DNA of 64,000 nt from Mucilaginibacter robiniae (GTDB lineage: Bacteria > Bacteroidota > Bacteroidia > Sphingobacteriales > Sphingobacteriaceae): positions 3,968,001 through 4,032,000 of the forward strand of contig NZ_CP051682.1 of assembly GCF_012849215.1 (NCBI RefSeq), in the 5' to 3' direction. The translations under genes and the position numbers were made by a program. The notes under the pieces are model-generated. The model ran no database searches. It saw only the letters and a list, made by a program, of their open reading frames with translations, and had not been told where the DNA came from. The number at the start of each line of letters is the position of its first letter. Positions within the stretch are counted from its first letter, which is position 1. Shown here piece after piece: positions 45,013 to 54,175 of this stretch.

Positions 45013-45306
45013 TAATCTATTAGTAGTTATGTCATTATTACAAATTATAACCGGTTGTATAAGTTGAAAATGTTTCCTGATCTTATACAAACTTATGAGG
45101 CTTTAAATACCTGTTCGACAAGCTAATAGCAGAAGTGTTATAGAGCAATAAAAATTTGGGATGTTGGATTAAAAAACAATTGGTATAAGTGGAAATCTAA
45201 GCTGAGCATTCAACTTAGTTAAAAAGTATAATTGATTTTGCATATTTGTTCAGTAATATTTAATATGCTTATTTAACAGTTCTTATAGTTAAAATTTAAA
45301 TAATAT

Positions 45307-46227
45307 ATGATTTCAGTAATTATATGTTCTGTAAGCAAAAGCTTAAGAGAGCAAATATTAATTAATATAAATGAAACTATAGGTGTAGAACATGAAGTAA
45401 TCATCATTGAAAATGAGGTTTACAAGTATCCTATTGCTAAGGCCTATAACATAGGCGCTCAGAAAGCTAAATATCCATATTTATGCTTTAGCCATGAAGA
45501 TATAAAATTTCATACCCAAGCATGGGGAAAAGTGCTCATTAATGATTTTTTATCTTCAGGTGCCAGGTTGATAGGTGTATTAGGTTGCGCTGCAAAAGTT
45601 AATAATCCTAGTAGTGTACATTTGGCAAATTCAGGCTTAAACAGGCAAAATCATTTACAGCGTCAACGTGATAACAGCGTATCTTTAGTTTATGAAAATC
45701 CTTATAAAGAAACCTTAGCCGAAGTATGTACTTTAGATGGAATGTTTATTGCAGCAACTAAATCTGCTTGGGCAGAAACTAAGTTTTCAGAAGATTATTT
45801 ACATGGTTTTCATGGATACGATATTGATTTTTCAATAAAAAACTTTGTTTTAGGGAAAGTAGTAGTCACCTATAATCTTTTGTTAGAACATTTCTCATTC
45901 GGATCTTTCAATAAAGGATGGGTTGATACACAGCGTATAATAACAGAAAAGTGGAAAGATAAACTTCCTTTATTGGCACCGAAAGTTTCACAAGAACAAG
46001 AAGATAAAGCCGAAACTTTAAATCTAAAAGATTTAATAGCTATTCTTATTGATACAGATTATAATCCGCTAATTCAATTAAAATATATCTGGCGTCATTT
46101 CAAAAGGACGCCGTTTGAAAAGGTTAATTTATATTATTTACGGAGAGTTATTTTAAGGAATAAATTAAACAACGCTCTAAAAAATATTGCAAAAACTAAT
46201 CATAAGAATGATTTAACTGTGCAATAA
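45307..46227 (+). CDS. StrF-type GT2-like glycosyltransferase, locus B
   Basis: The protein has 306 residues, starting MISVIICSVSKSLREQI. It carries FSHEDIKFH at about 61-69 in the place of DxD, TLDGMFIAATKSAW, GYDIDFSIKN and LEHFSFGSFNKGW. These are the same markers as in the tandem pair of locus A (32173 and 33112), although it is more distant from them than they are from each other. The C-terminal part is rich in basic and aromatic residues. It is probably a cytoplasmic transferase on lipid-linked precursors; the sugar is unknown. Confidence 0.78.
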   Translation: MISVIICSVSKSLREQILININETIGVEHEVIIIENEVYKYPIAKAYNIGAQKAKYPYLCFSHEDIKFHTQAWGKVLINDFLSSGARLIGVLGCAAKVNNPSSVHLANSGLNRQNHLQRQRDNSVSLVYENPYKETLAEVCTLDGMFIAATKSAWAETKFSEDYLHGFHGYDIDFSIKNFVLGKVVVTYNLLLEHFSFGSFNKGWVDTQRIITEKWKDKLPLLAPKVSQEQEDKAETLNLKDLIAILIDTDYNPLIQLKYIWRHFKRTPFEKVNLYYLRRVILRNKLNNALKNIAKTNHKNDLTVQ

Positions 46228-46277
46228 TACTATTATAGTCTGTGTATTTGTGCATAACACATTTATATTTACAACGT

Positions 46278-46285
46278 TATATTTG
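46278..46285 (+). promoter_or_regulatory. -7 box upstream of the GT8-like gene
   Basis: TATATTTG matches TAnnTTTG and lies about 90 bp before the start codon at 46373. A TTTG occurs at 46247-46250, but the spacing of 27 nt is longer than usual, so the -33 element is uncertain. Confidence 0.4.
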
Positions 46286-46372
46286 CACTTTTGAAGCATG
46301 CAGCAAACCTGACTAACTGGTTATCACAGCATCTTAACTATATAAACTAGATATTTACCTACTGTTAACAAT

Positions 46373-47305
46373 ATGACTACTTCTCCTCAAGGATCGCCTG
46401 TAAGCAAAAATATTGTCTTTTTATCTCATGGAAGTAAGAATCTGCACTATGAGGTTATTTTTTGTCTTTATACATTATATCATCATATAAACGGTGATTT
46501 TAGTGGGTTGCAGATTGTTATTTATACTGATGATGATTCGTTATTTAAAAAATATTTAAAAGATTTTCCTGTTCATATTGAAGTACTCACATCAAGTCAA
46601 ATTACTGAGTACCGCAAGCCAGATGGTTACGTACATCGGGTGAAAACTTGTGTAATGAAACACTGCATGGATAAATATCCTGCGGATATGGTTTTTTTAG
46701 ATGGTGATACCTTTTTTACTAAAAACCCTTGGCCTTTGTTTAACAAAATAACCAAGGATGTTAGTGTGATGAATATTGATGAATATGACTTGATTGAGGG
46801 GGGAGATGAGCATGAAAACAGCTTCTGGCTGGAATTACGCAAAGTAGTTAGGAGTAACACATTTGTATTAAATGGGCAAGAAATCAAAATACCACTTACT
46901 GCCCGTATGTGGAATTCTGGTTTTACCGGTATCAGTAAGGATAATGCTTACCTGATTAATGATGTGTTAGACTTAATTGATCAACTTTATAAGAAGGGGA
47001 AGATTTTTCATATTGAACAATATGCTTTATCCTATGTGTTACAAAACTATACACAGATAATTGATTCTGAAGATTATATTGTTCATTACTTCAAGCGTGT
47101 AACTGATAGAAAGCTTTTTGATTATCATGTTTCCCGCTTCCTGAAAGCAAATAAGAATTTACCTATTGGTTCTTTTGCAAAGCAGGCTGTTGAGCTAAGT
47201 TATGGTTATGATAAAGTAACTGTACCATCATACGTGCATTTGTACGATACCATATCGTTGCGTTGGCGTAATATCCGTAATGTAACATTAAAAGGCCGTA
47301 TATAG
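46373..47305 (+). CDS. GT-A fold (GT8-like) putative glycosyltransferase
   Basis: The protein has 310 residues. NIVFLSHGSKNLHYEVIFCL opens a Rossmann-like half, QIVIYTDDD follows at about 47-55, and MVFLDGDTFF gives a DxD-type site with Asp110 and Asp112. RMWNSGFTGI and FHIEQYALSYVL resemble the substrate half of GT8 and related nucleotide-diphospho-sugar transferases. The exact family is not certain. The stop codon lies in the loop of a strong hairpin terminator shared with the convergent GT14-like gene. Confidence 0.65.
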   Translation: MTTSPQGSPVSKNIVFLSHGSKNLHYEVIFCLYTLYHHINGDFSGLQIVIYTDDDSLFKKYLKDFPVHIEVLTSSQITEYRKPDGYVHRVKTCVMKHCMDKYPADMVFLDGDTFFTKNPWPLFNKITKDVSVMNIDEYDLIEGGDEHENSFWLELRKVVRSNTFVLNGQEIKIPLTARMWNSGFTGISKDNAYLINDVLDLIDQLYKKGKIFHIEQYALSYVLQNYTQIIDSEDYIVHYFKRVTDRKLFDYHVSRFLKANKNLPIGSFAKQAVELSYGYDKVTVPSYVHLYDTISLRWRNIRNVTLKGRI

Positions 47306-47325
47306 ATACGGCCTTTTAATGTTAC
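47282..47325. terminator. Bidirectional terminator embedded in gene ends (20-bp perfect stem)
   Basis: GTAACATTAAAAGGCCGTAT (47282-47301) and its exact reverse complement (47306-47325) flank the 4-nt loop ATAG. The plus gene ends inside the hairpin: its last codons form the left arm and its TAG is in the loop. The minus gene stops at the right arm boundary (47325). It serves both convergent transcripts. Confidence 0.85.
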
Positions 47326-48182
47326 TATGCTGTTAGTTCATAAACTTTGTCAATGATAGCTGCATCAACATCTGGCTCAAATTTTCTGGCAAACAACGCT
47401 TCAGATGTTTTAATATTATCAAAAGACTGCATAGTGATTGTTTTGGGGTTTTCAGCACCAGGTATCCATTCTGTATAGCGTAGTTCTTTATTGATAACTT
47501 TATTATCAGAATTCATCAATACAGTTTGTATCCAAACTTCATCACCACATAGTGTGTACTTAAATGATTCTAAAAACTCTGGATGTTTTTCCAGGTAAGT
47601 TACAATATGTGTCATGGCTGATCGGTTCAAGTTAACCCAGTTCCAGCCACCATAATACTTTAAAGGTTGTAATTTGCGCTTAATACCTGTTAACTTCTGA
47701 ATATGCCTAACTAATGCAAGCGCTTTTTTAAGTACAAGGCCAGTAAAATTCTTTTTAAAATCGAAACCATAATAATATATAACCCTGGTATAACCACCAT
47801 CAAAAGCATTGGCCCATGCCTTTTTAGGAAAGGCTTCATGATCAACAAAACTTACATTTTTGTTTTCTTCTAAAAATGTAATAATCTGTTTATTTGATTT
47901 GATTGGAATGTCCTGACCACTAATAAGTAGATAGTAATCATAATTTTTCTTAAAAGCTTGAGTAAATAATTCAGCATCAGCTTGTACTTGTTGGTAACTG
48001 CCCCAATTGATAGTATATCGTTTTGTTAGAAATACATTGGTATATTTATCAAAGTGTTTTTCGTTAATTTGCCACTTCTGGTCTAAATGCAGGTAAACAT
48101 CAAAATCTTGGGTTAATCTGTTGAGTAACCTATCCAATTGTTCAATGTTTTTGTGAGCTAACATTAATATTGCAATTCTCAT
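47325..48182 (-). CDS. GT14-type (core-2/I-branching) beta-glycosyltransferase
   Basis: The protein has 285 residues from ATG 48182. The frame is open upstream to 48275, but MRIAILMLAHKNIEQLDRLL is the normal family start. Motifs HLDQKW, INWGSYQQVQADAELF, YYLLISGQDIPIK, GGWNWVNLNRSAM and CGDEVWIQT are those of the Branch family (GT14, core-2 beta-1,6-N-acetylglucosaminyltransferase and relatives), which in Bacteroidota occurs in polysaccharide loci. It is the only transferase of the island on the minus strand within locus B, so it is expressed separately, perhaps to add a side branch. Confidence 0.85.
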   Translation of the reverse strand: MRIAILMLAHKNIEQLDRLLNRLTQDFDVYLHLDQKWQINEKHFDKYTNVFLTKRYTINWGSYQQVQADAELFTQAFKKNYDYYLLISGQDIPIKSNKQIITFLEENKNVSFVDHEAFPKKAWANAFDGGYTRVIYYYGFDFKKNFTGLVLKKALALVRHIQKLTGIKRKLQPLKYYGGWNWVNLNRSAMTHIVTYLEKHPEFLESFKYTLCGDEVWIQTVLMNSDNKVINKELRYTEWIPGAENPKTITMQSFDNIKTSEALFARKFEPDVDAAIIDKVYELTA

Positions 48183-48378
48183 TATATAAATAATAGATGT
48201 AAGAGTAAGTGATATAAAGTTTTGTACAGCGAAGATGATATAAATTTTACTAGTCAGAACAATATAGTTAAGCAAGATGATTGCTGAAATTTTATTCTCT
48301 CGTGATTATTGTTGTAAAATTTACATCTATTAAAACATCTTCAATAAATTTTTGTTTAAAAAACGTTCACGAAAATAA

Positions 48379-49404
48379 ATGCCTAAATTAAGCGTAATTC
48401 TCCCTGTTTACAATACAGAAAAATATATTAAAGAAGCTGTTGATAGTATATTAAATCAAACCTATAAAGATTTTGAACTTATAGTTCTAAATGATGCTTC
48501 AACTGACGGGACGCTTGGAATACTACAACAATATCAAGATACCCGATTAAAAGTTATTACCAACGAGCAAAACTTAAAGGTAGTTAAAACATTAAACAAA
48601 GGGCTTGACTTGGCTCAGGGAGAATATATAGCACGCATGGATGCGGATGATATATCTCATCCGCAACGATTTGAAAAACAAATTCAGTTTTTAGAACAAC
48701 ACCCTGATGTTGATTTTGTAGGCAGCTGGGTGCAAACGTTTGGTTCAGAAAGTAATATCATGCGTGCCGCTACCGAACATGAACATATCAAAGTACGGCT
48801 ATTTTTCCTAAATCCTATATTTCACCCGGTAGTAATGTTCAGGCGGGAAAGTTTTGAAAAGCATGGGTTAAGATATGATGAACATTTTACTAATGCAGAA
48901 GATTATGGCATGTGGGTGAAAGCAATAGATCACATCAAGTTTGCTAATGTCCCGGAGATATTGTTAAAATATCGTGTTCATAGTTTTAACGTTTCTGTTA
49001 TCAAAGCAAGTAATAGGGCTGTATTAGATGAGATACACTATAATATGTATCAATATTTCTTAAAAAAGCTAGGTATACTATCTTATACAGAGCATGAATT
49101 ACTTATGCACAGAAAGTTGGGCCTGGTTGAAGTAGAAGCTTTAAATTTAAACCAACTAAATGAATATCTACAATGGTTAAAAAAGCTTGTTTTAGCTAAC
49201 AATCAATCAGGATACTTCGATAAGAAATTTTTTAACATGGTGGTTTTGTCTTACTTGTTATACGTAGTAAGAAAAGCTAAGCCATCAGGACCGGCATTCA
49301 AATTGGGACTTAAAACATTTAACTCAATTTTTAATATCGCGGATTTAGTTAGCTTTGTTGTCAGTAGGGCACGTGTAAACTTAATGCGTCCGGATACATT
49401 TTAA
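48379..49404 (+). CDS. GT2 family glycosyltransferase
   Basis: This 341-residue inverting GT-A enzyme has LSVILPVYNTEKYIKEA, NDASTDGT at 38-45, and ARMDADD with Asp88 and Asp90. It is nearly collinear with the locus A enzyme at 34012-35049: same motif spacing, ENLKVVK versus QNLKVVK, NAEDYG, and the same C-terminal architecture. It probably catalyses a related step in the locus B polymer. It is the first gene of a tight run with glf and the galactofuranosyltransferase-like gene (25 bp gaps). Confidence 0.9.
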   Translation: MPKLSVILPVYNTEKYIKEAVDSILNQTYKDFELIVLNDASTDGTLGILQQYQDTRLKVITNEQNLKVVKTLNKGLDLAQGEYIARMDADDISHPQRFEKQIQFLEQHPDVDFVGSWVQTFGSESNIMRAATEHEHIKVRLFFLNPIFHPVVMFRRESFEKHGLRYDEHFTNAEDYGMWVKAIDHIKFANVPEILLKYRVHSFNVSVIKASNRAVLDEIHYNMYQYFLKKLGILSYTEHELLMHRKLGLVEVEALNLNQLNEYLQWLKKLVLANNQSGYFDKKFFNMVVLSYLLYVVRKAKPSGPAFKLGLKTFNSIFNIADLVSFVVSRARVNLMRPDTF

Positions 49405-49429
49405 TATCATCACTTATAAAAACAATTGA

Positions 49430-50545
49430 ATGGAAACTACCAAAACCTATGATTATCTAATAGTAGGCGCTGGCTTATTTGGGTCAGTATTTGCACATGA
49501 AGCTAAACAGCGTGGCAAAAAGTGTTTGATTATCGACAAGCGGTCACATGCAGGCGGCAATGTGTATTGTGAAAATGTAGAAGGAATTAATGTACATAAA
49601 TATGGTGCGCATATTTTCCATACTAATGATAAGCATATTTGGGAATACGTAAATTCATTTGTAGAATTTAACCGTTATACGAACAGCCCTGTAGCAGTAT
49701 ATAAAGATGAGCTTTATAACTTACCTTTTAATATGAATACTTTCTATCAATTATGGAAAGTACGTACACCTGAAGAAGCTAAAGCTAAAATTCAATCGCA
49801 AATTGATCAATTAAATATTAAAGAACCGGCTAATTTAGAAGAGCAAGCTCTATCACTTGTTGGAACCGATATTTACGAGAAGTTAATTAAAGGCTATACT
49901 GAAAAGCAATGGGGCCGCCCAGCTACTGAGTTGCCAGCGTTTATTATTAAGCGTTTACCAGTACGTTTTACTTACGATAACAACTACTTTAACGATAAAT
50001 ATCAGGGTATTCCTATTGGGGGATATAATAAACTGACCGAGGCTTTAACTGAAGGCGTTGAAATAAAACTGAATGTAGATTTTTTCAAAAACCGTGAAGA
50101 GTGGGAGAGCCAAGCTGATACAGTGGTATTTACCGGCAACATCGACCAATATTATAATTATCAATTTGGCCAGTTACAGTATCGCAGTTTAAATTTTGAA
50201 CACCAAACTTTAGAAACGGATAATTACCAAGGTAATGCGGTGGTGAATTACAACGAGCGTGAAGTACCCTATACCCGTGTTATTGAGCATAAGCATTTCG
50301 AATTTGGTACACAGCCAAAAACAGTTATTACCAAAGAATATCCGCAGGAGTGGACAGCCGAGAAAGAGCCTTACTATCCAATAAATGATACCAGGAATAA
50401 TGATATCTACAAAAATTACAAGGATTTGGCCGATCAGGAAAGCAAAGTTATTTTTGGGGGGCGTTTAGCCGAATACAAGTATTATGATATGCACCAGATT
50501 ATTGGTTCGGCTTTGAAAAAAGTGAAAGATGTTTTTCAAGACTAA
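49430..50545 (+). CDS. glf: UDP-galactopyranose mutase
   Basis: Glf converts UDP-galactopyranose to UDP-galactofuranose in the cytoplasm, using reduced FAD. The protein has 371 residues, the usual length. FAD-binding GAGLFG lies at 13-18, then IDKRSHAGGNVY, the substrate-binding part VHKYGAHIFHTN, GYTEKQWGRP and TVVFTGNIDQYYNY. The C-terminal VIFGGRLAEYKYYDMHQIIGSAL is the family end. It is the sole mutase in the window while two galactofuranosyltransferase-like genes exist, so it may serve both loci. Confidence 0.97.
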   Translation: METTKTYDYLIVGAGLFGSVFAHEAKQRGKKCLIIDKRSHAGGNVYCENVEGINVHKYGAHIFHTNDKHIWEYVNSFVEFNRYTNSPVAVYKDELYNLPFNMNTFYQLWKVRTPEEAKAKIQSQIDQLNIKEPANLEEQALSLVGTDIYEKLIKGYTEKQWGRPATELPAFIIKRLPVRFTYDNNYFNDKYQGIPIGGYNKLTEALTEGVEIKLNVDFFKNREEWESQADTVVFTGNIDQYYNYQFGQLQYRSLNFEHQTLETDNYQGNAVVNYNEREVPYTRVIEHKHFEFGTQPKTVITKEYPQEWTAEKEPYYPINDTRNNDIYKNYKDLADQESKVIFGGRLAEYKYYDMHQIIGSALKKVKDVFQD

Positions 50546-50569
50546 TTTTCTTCGGCCATACACCTTTCC

Positions 50570-51613
50570 ATGTTTAAACACAAATATCAGTTCACTATAT
50601 TTGAGTATAGTGATAAAATAAATAATTCAGCGTCAACTAAAGCGGTAGCTGACTGTAATAAAATTTTCACTGCTGCTGGTTACCAGGATTATACTTTAAC
50701 GGTAAATAACGAAGCTGGCAGAAAAGCTAAATTTTATTTGAATGCTTTTGTTGCTATATGCAAATTTCTAGTTAAGGTTGAAAAAGGATCATTAATTGGC
50801 ATACAATATCCTATGCTGAATAATGTGTTTAAATACTTTATTAAAGCTGCAAATTTAAAAGGCATTAAATTCTTCTGCATAATTCATGATGTGGAATCAT
50901 TACGTTTGGGAGGTACTGATGAGGCCTTAGTTGCCAAAGAGGTTAATAATTTAAATTATTATGATGCTTTAGTTGTACATAACCCGCTTATGTTGCAGTG
51001 GCTCAAGAGTAAAGGTGTTACCTCTAAAATGGTTTCTCTAGGTATATTTGACTATTTAGCAAAGCAGGCTCCCTTACAACAAGGAACATCAACCAAGTTG
51101 AATACTGTTGCATTTGCAGGTAATTTAAACAAAAGCAATTTCATTTATCACTTAGGCGATATTCAAAACTGTAAATTTAATGTATACGGACCTAACCTGA
51201 TAAAAGAAAATACACTAGGAAGTAACACCCAGTGGTGTGGTGTTTATCCACCCGATGAAATTGTTCAGCATTTAAAAGGTGATTTTGGTTTGATTTGGGA
51301 TGGAGATGATATTAATGAACTAGATGCGATATTAGGTAATTACTTAAAATTTAATAATCCGCATAAAGTTTCTTTGTATTTAGCTGCTGGCTTGCCGGTA
51401 ATTGCACCCCGGTCATCAGCAATAGGCCAGCTGCTTCAAAAAAATAAAATTGGTATTCTGATCGATACACTAAAAGATTTGAATACATTGAACGTTCCGG
51501 CCGAAGAGTATGTGATATTAAAGAACAATTGTATTAGCATACAACAGAAGCTAATTAAAGGGGAGTTTTTTTCAGAAGCGTTGAATGCTGTTGAAAAAGA
51601 ACTAGCAATTTAA
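50570..51613 (+). CDS. Galactofuranosyltransferase-like (WbbI/Gtf3-type) glycosyltransferase
   Basis: This 347-residue protein is a paralogue of the one at 27428-28477: KYQFTIFEYSDK, KFFCIIHDVES, NYYDALVVHN, AFAGNLNKSNFIYH, GDFGLIWDGDD, AAGLPVIAPRSSAIGQL. Being 24 bp downstream of glf, it is the best candidate for the enzyme that uses UDP-galactofuranose in locus B. The resemblance to WbbI and streptococcal Gtf3 is by motif pattern, and glucose or another donor cannot be excluded. Confidence 0.8.
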   Translation: MFKHKYQFTIFEYSDKINNSASTKAVADCNKIFTAAGYQDYTLTVNNEAGRKAKFYLNAFVAICKFLVKVEKGSLIGIQYPMLNNVFKYFIKAANLKGIKFFCIIHDVESLRLGGTDEALVAKEVNNLNYYDALVVHNPLMLQWLKSKGVTSKMVSLGIFDYLAKQAPLQQGTSTKLNTVAFAGNLNKSNFIYHLGDIQNCKFNVYGPNLIKENTLGSNTQWCGVYPPDEIVQHLKGDFGLIWDGDDINELDAILGNYLKFNNPHKVSLYLAAGLPVIAPRSSAIGQLLQKNKIGILIDTLKDLNTLNVPAEEYVILKNNCISIQQKLIKGEFFSEALNAVEKELAI

Positions 51614-51617
51614 TCAT

Positions 51618-52700
51618 ATGATAAAAATTGGCGTTGATGGCCGTCTGTTACAAGGCAAACTTACTGGTGTAGGAAAGTATGTGTTAAACTTGCTAAATTA
51701 CATATGTGACAATACTGAAAGCATAATATTTAGCATATACACCAATAAGCCTTTGGAGTGTAGCTTAAGAGCAGATAAAATAACTGTTTACCAGGATAAT
51801 GCGCGCATGGGTAAAATAAAACCCATGGTATGGTCAAAATTATTATCCTTCAGGCTAATCAATCAAGATAAACCCGATATTTTTTTTGCGGGAGATGCTT
51901 TTGTGCCACTGTTTATCAAAGCCCAAAAGATAGTTTCGGTAGTGCATGATTTAAATGCAATTATAGCACCCGAAACTATGAGCCGGTTGAGGTTAGTTAC
52001 AGATAAACTATTTTTTGAAAAGGATATCAAAAAAGCCTCTGTTATTATTACTAATTCTTACGGAACAGCGGATAAACTGAAGCAGTATCACCATATTGAT
52101 ACTACGTTGGTTGTACATCCTATTATGGATAAGCCATACAAGGTGATAGAAGATGGTCTTGTTCAGGAAAAGCTGAAATCGTTAAATATTAACTATCCTT
52201 ATCTTTTAACGGTATCTACTCAAGAGCCACGTAAAAATATGGATAAAACCATCAAAGCTTTTATCAACTTAAAAGTTAGGGAGCAACTTAAACCCTATAA
52301 GCTTTTATTAGTGGGTTCAAAAGGATGGAAGGCTGAACATATCCAAAGCATGATTCAGTCATATCCGGGAGAGGTAATGAGCTTAGGTTATGTATCTGAC
52401 GAATTAATGCCTTATCTTTACAACGGTGCAAAGCTCTTTGTTTTCCCATCAAGCTACGAAGGATTTGGAATGCCCGCACGTGAAGCTATGCTATGTGGTA
52501 CAAATGTCGTAGTAACTGATATTCCTGAATTGAGAGAAGCTACATTTGAGAAAGGAGCTTATATTAATCCGGAAAACAGCAAAGAATTTGAGGATTGTAT
52601 TGTGCACGTAATTGAATCAGGTAATATAATTAACCAAAATACATTAAATAACACTGATCAGTTATCATTGTTAATTGGTACTTTGGAAAGCTTGGGATAG
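51618..52700 (+). CDS. GT4-type glycosyltransferase
   Basis: The protein has 360 residues. The N-terminus IKIGVDGRLLQGKLTGVGKYV is typical of mannosyl- or rhamnosyltransferase-like GT4 enzymes. The donor domain shows TVSTQEPRKNMDKTIKAF and the motif SSYEGFGMPAREAMLCGTNV (Glu-x7-Glu). It starts 4 bp after the previous gene and ends 10 bp before the polymerase gene. It is cytoplasmic and acts on lipid-linked intermediates. It shares its layout with the GT4 protein at 54176. Confidence 0.88.
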   Translation: MIKIGVDGRLLQGKLTGVGKYVLNLLNYICDNTESIIFSIYTNKPLECSLRADKITVYQDNARMGKIKPMVWSKLLSFRLINQDKPDIFFAGDAFVPLFIKAQKIVSVVHDLNAIIAPETMSRLRLVTDKLFFEKDIKKASVIITNSYGTADKLKQYHHIDTTLVVHPIMDKPYKVIEDGLVQEKLKSLNINYPYLLTVSTQEPRKNMDKTIKAFINLKVREQLKPYKLLLVGSKGWKAEHIQSMIQSYPGEVMSLGYVSDELMPYLYNGAKLFVFPSSYEGFGMPAREAMLCGTNVVVTDIPELREATFEKGAYINPENSKEFEDCIVHVIESGNIINQNTLNNTDQLSLLIGTLESLG

Positions 52701-52710
52701 TGGTCTGTTC

Positions 52711-54096
52711 ATGGAAAATTATGATTTCTTTTATGGTATAATCAGAATTAGCCCCGTGCTAATGACTGTTGATATTGTTCTAATTATAGCTTTTTTTGTT
52801 TCTTGGTATTTTTCTTATAAAAGAACAGGTTGGTTAATTGACTTCTGGCATTTTTCGTTGTTCATGAGTTACTTTTTTACCTTCCTGCTTATGTATCCGT
52901 TTGCATCAGCTATTCCTAATGTACTTACCATAGGCGAACGTAATTTAGCTTTGGCACAAAGAAGTATCGATGCCTCATTCTTCATTACATTAACCGGATT
53001 TTTAAGCATTTTTGTAGGGGGAACTATCTTTAGAATATATTCTTATAAGCATCCGATTAACTGGTTTTTGATGATGCCTTTAAAGCTCAGCATAGGCTAT
53101 ATGACTGAATCGATAATAAAAAGTAAAATCATTCCATCTGTGTTAATTGCTATTTACATAGCATTACTAACATTTGTACTCCTGTTGGCTTTTCGGGCAG
53201 GAATGATTAACAATCCTAGAGGGTATTTTTTATTGAATGAAGGATTAAGACCTGTTTTCAATTTAACCAATTCTATCGGAGGCATAGCAAGTGGTTTGAT
53301 TCTGGCGCGAATATTTGTGTTTAATAAACGATATGATAAAGTCTTATTTGCCGTTTTTATTGCAGCAACGCTTTTTATTGGTTCAAGGGGCGGTGCTGTT
53401 GGGCCTTTATTGGGATATTTCACTAATTGGATTTACTTTAGAAAACATGGTCGGATTAAGTTGATCACCTTAGCCATAGCTGGGGTTGGCGCGTTATCAT
53501 TAATAACACTTTTAAGTTTTTTCCGGTCGGGTAGTGGTGGTGCTGGTATTTTGGCTGAAATATTTTATGGTAACTCGTTTTCTGATGTAAGGGACCTATC
53601 TTGGGTATTGTCCTTATGGGATGGTAATTATTTTTATGGAAAAACTTACCTAGCTGCATTCATGTCTTTCATACCGAGTAGTTTATCTGCTTACCGTACC
53701 AGATGGTCAATTGGAAAAGTAACCGCTACAATGGCAGGCTATAGCATAACTGAACACCCTGGCATAAGGCCTGGTACCTTTGGTGAGGTATACTTAAATT
53801 TTGGTATTATAGGTGTAATCATATTGGGTATATTAATGGGCTACTCTATGCGGTATATTGATAAAAAAATCAAAACTGCTGCTGTTACAGGAAATAATAT
53901 GGCTGTTTTTGTTGCTTTCACCGCAGGTGGATTTATTGGCTCGCTACCTATAACCGCTGGATTTTTTGGATTTTACTTAAACTTCATAATTTTTGGAGTT
54001 CTATTTCTGTTTAATCTAGCTTTAAAACATGCTAAACAAACTTCTGAAAAGCCAACTTTAGCTTTGAATACTGAAAGTAGCGGAGCTGTAATTTAA
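52711..54096 (+). CDS. Wzy-like O-antigen/polysaccharide polymerase
   Basis: The protein has 461 residues from ATG 52711. The frame extends to 52675 inside the previous gene, but that start would overlap by 26 bp and lacks support. There are about 12 hydrophobic segments, a run of Arg/Gly-rich loop (GSRGGAVGPLLGYF, about residue 218-231) and a long periplasmic loop with HPGIRPGTFGEVYLNFG near 350-366, which is characteristic of O-antigen polymerase family proteins. It should join Wzx-flipped repeat units at the periplasmic face and act with the Wzz-like protein. The 'gxRG' and 'GxxxE' elements fit the family; full identity is not proven. Confidence 0.75.
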   Translation: MENYDFFYGIIRISPVLMTVDIVLIIAFFVSWYFSYKRTGWLIDFWHFSLFMSYFFTFLLMYPFASAIPNVLTIGERNLALAQRSIDASFFITLTGFLSIFVGGTIFRIYSYKHPINWFLMMPLKLSIGYMTESIIKSKIIPSVLIAIYIALLTFVLLLAFRAGMINNPRGYFLLNEGLRPVFNLTNSIGGIASGLILARIFVFNKRYDKVLFAVFIAATLFIGSRGGAVGPLLGYFTNWIYFRKHGRIKLITLAIAGVGALSLITLLSFFRSGSGGAGILAEIFYGNSFSDVRDLSWVLSLWDGNYFYGKTYLAAFMSFIPSSLSAYRTRWSIGKVTATMAGYSITEHPGIRPGTFGEVYLNFGIIGVIILGILMGYSMRYIDKKIKTAAVTGNNMAVFVAFTAGGFIGSLPITAGFFGFYLNFIIFGVLFLFNLALKHAKQTSEKPTLALNTESSGAVI

Positions 54097-54175
54097 TAGT
54101 AAAAAGTAGCTATAAACTATAATACAGTTGCTATTTAATCTGAAAAGATGATGGACATCAAATTATTACTCTGTT

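Noticed and set aside
45055..45090. 9-bp inverted repeat TTGTATAAG/CTTATACAA after the flippase gene
   Set aside because: Arms are short, the loop is 18 nt and no T run follows; too weak to call a terminator.
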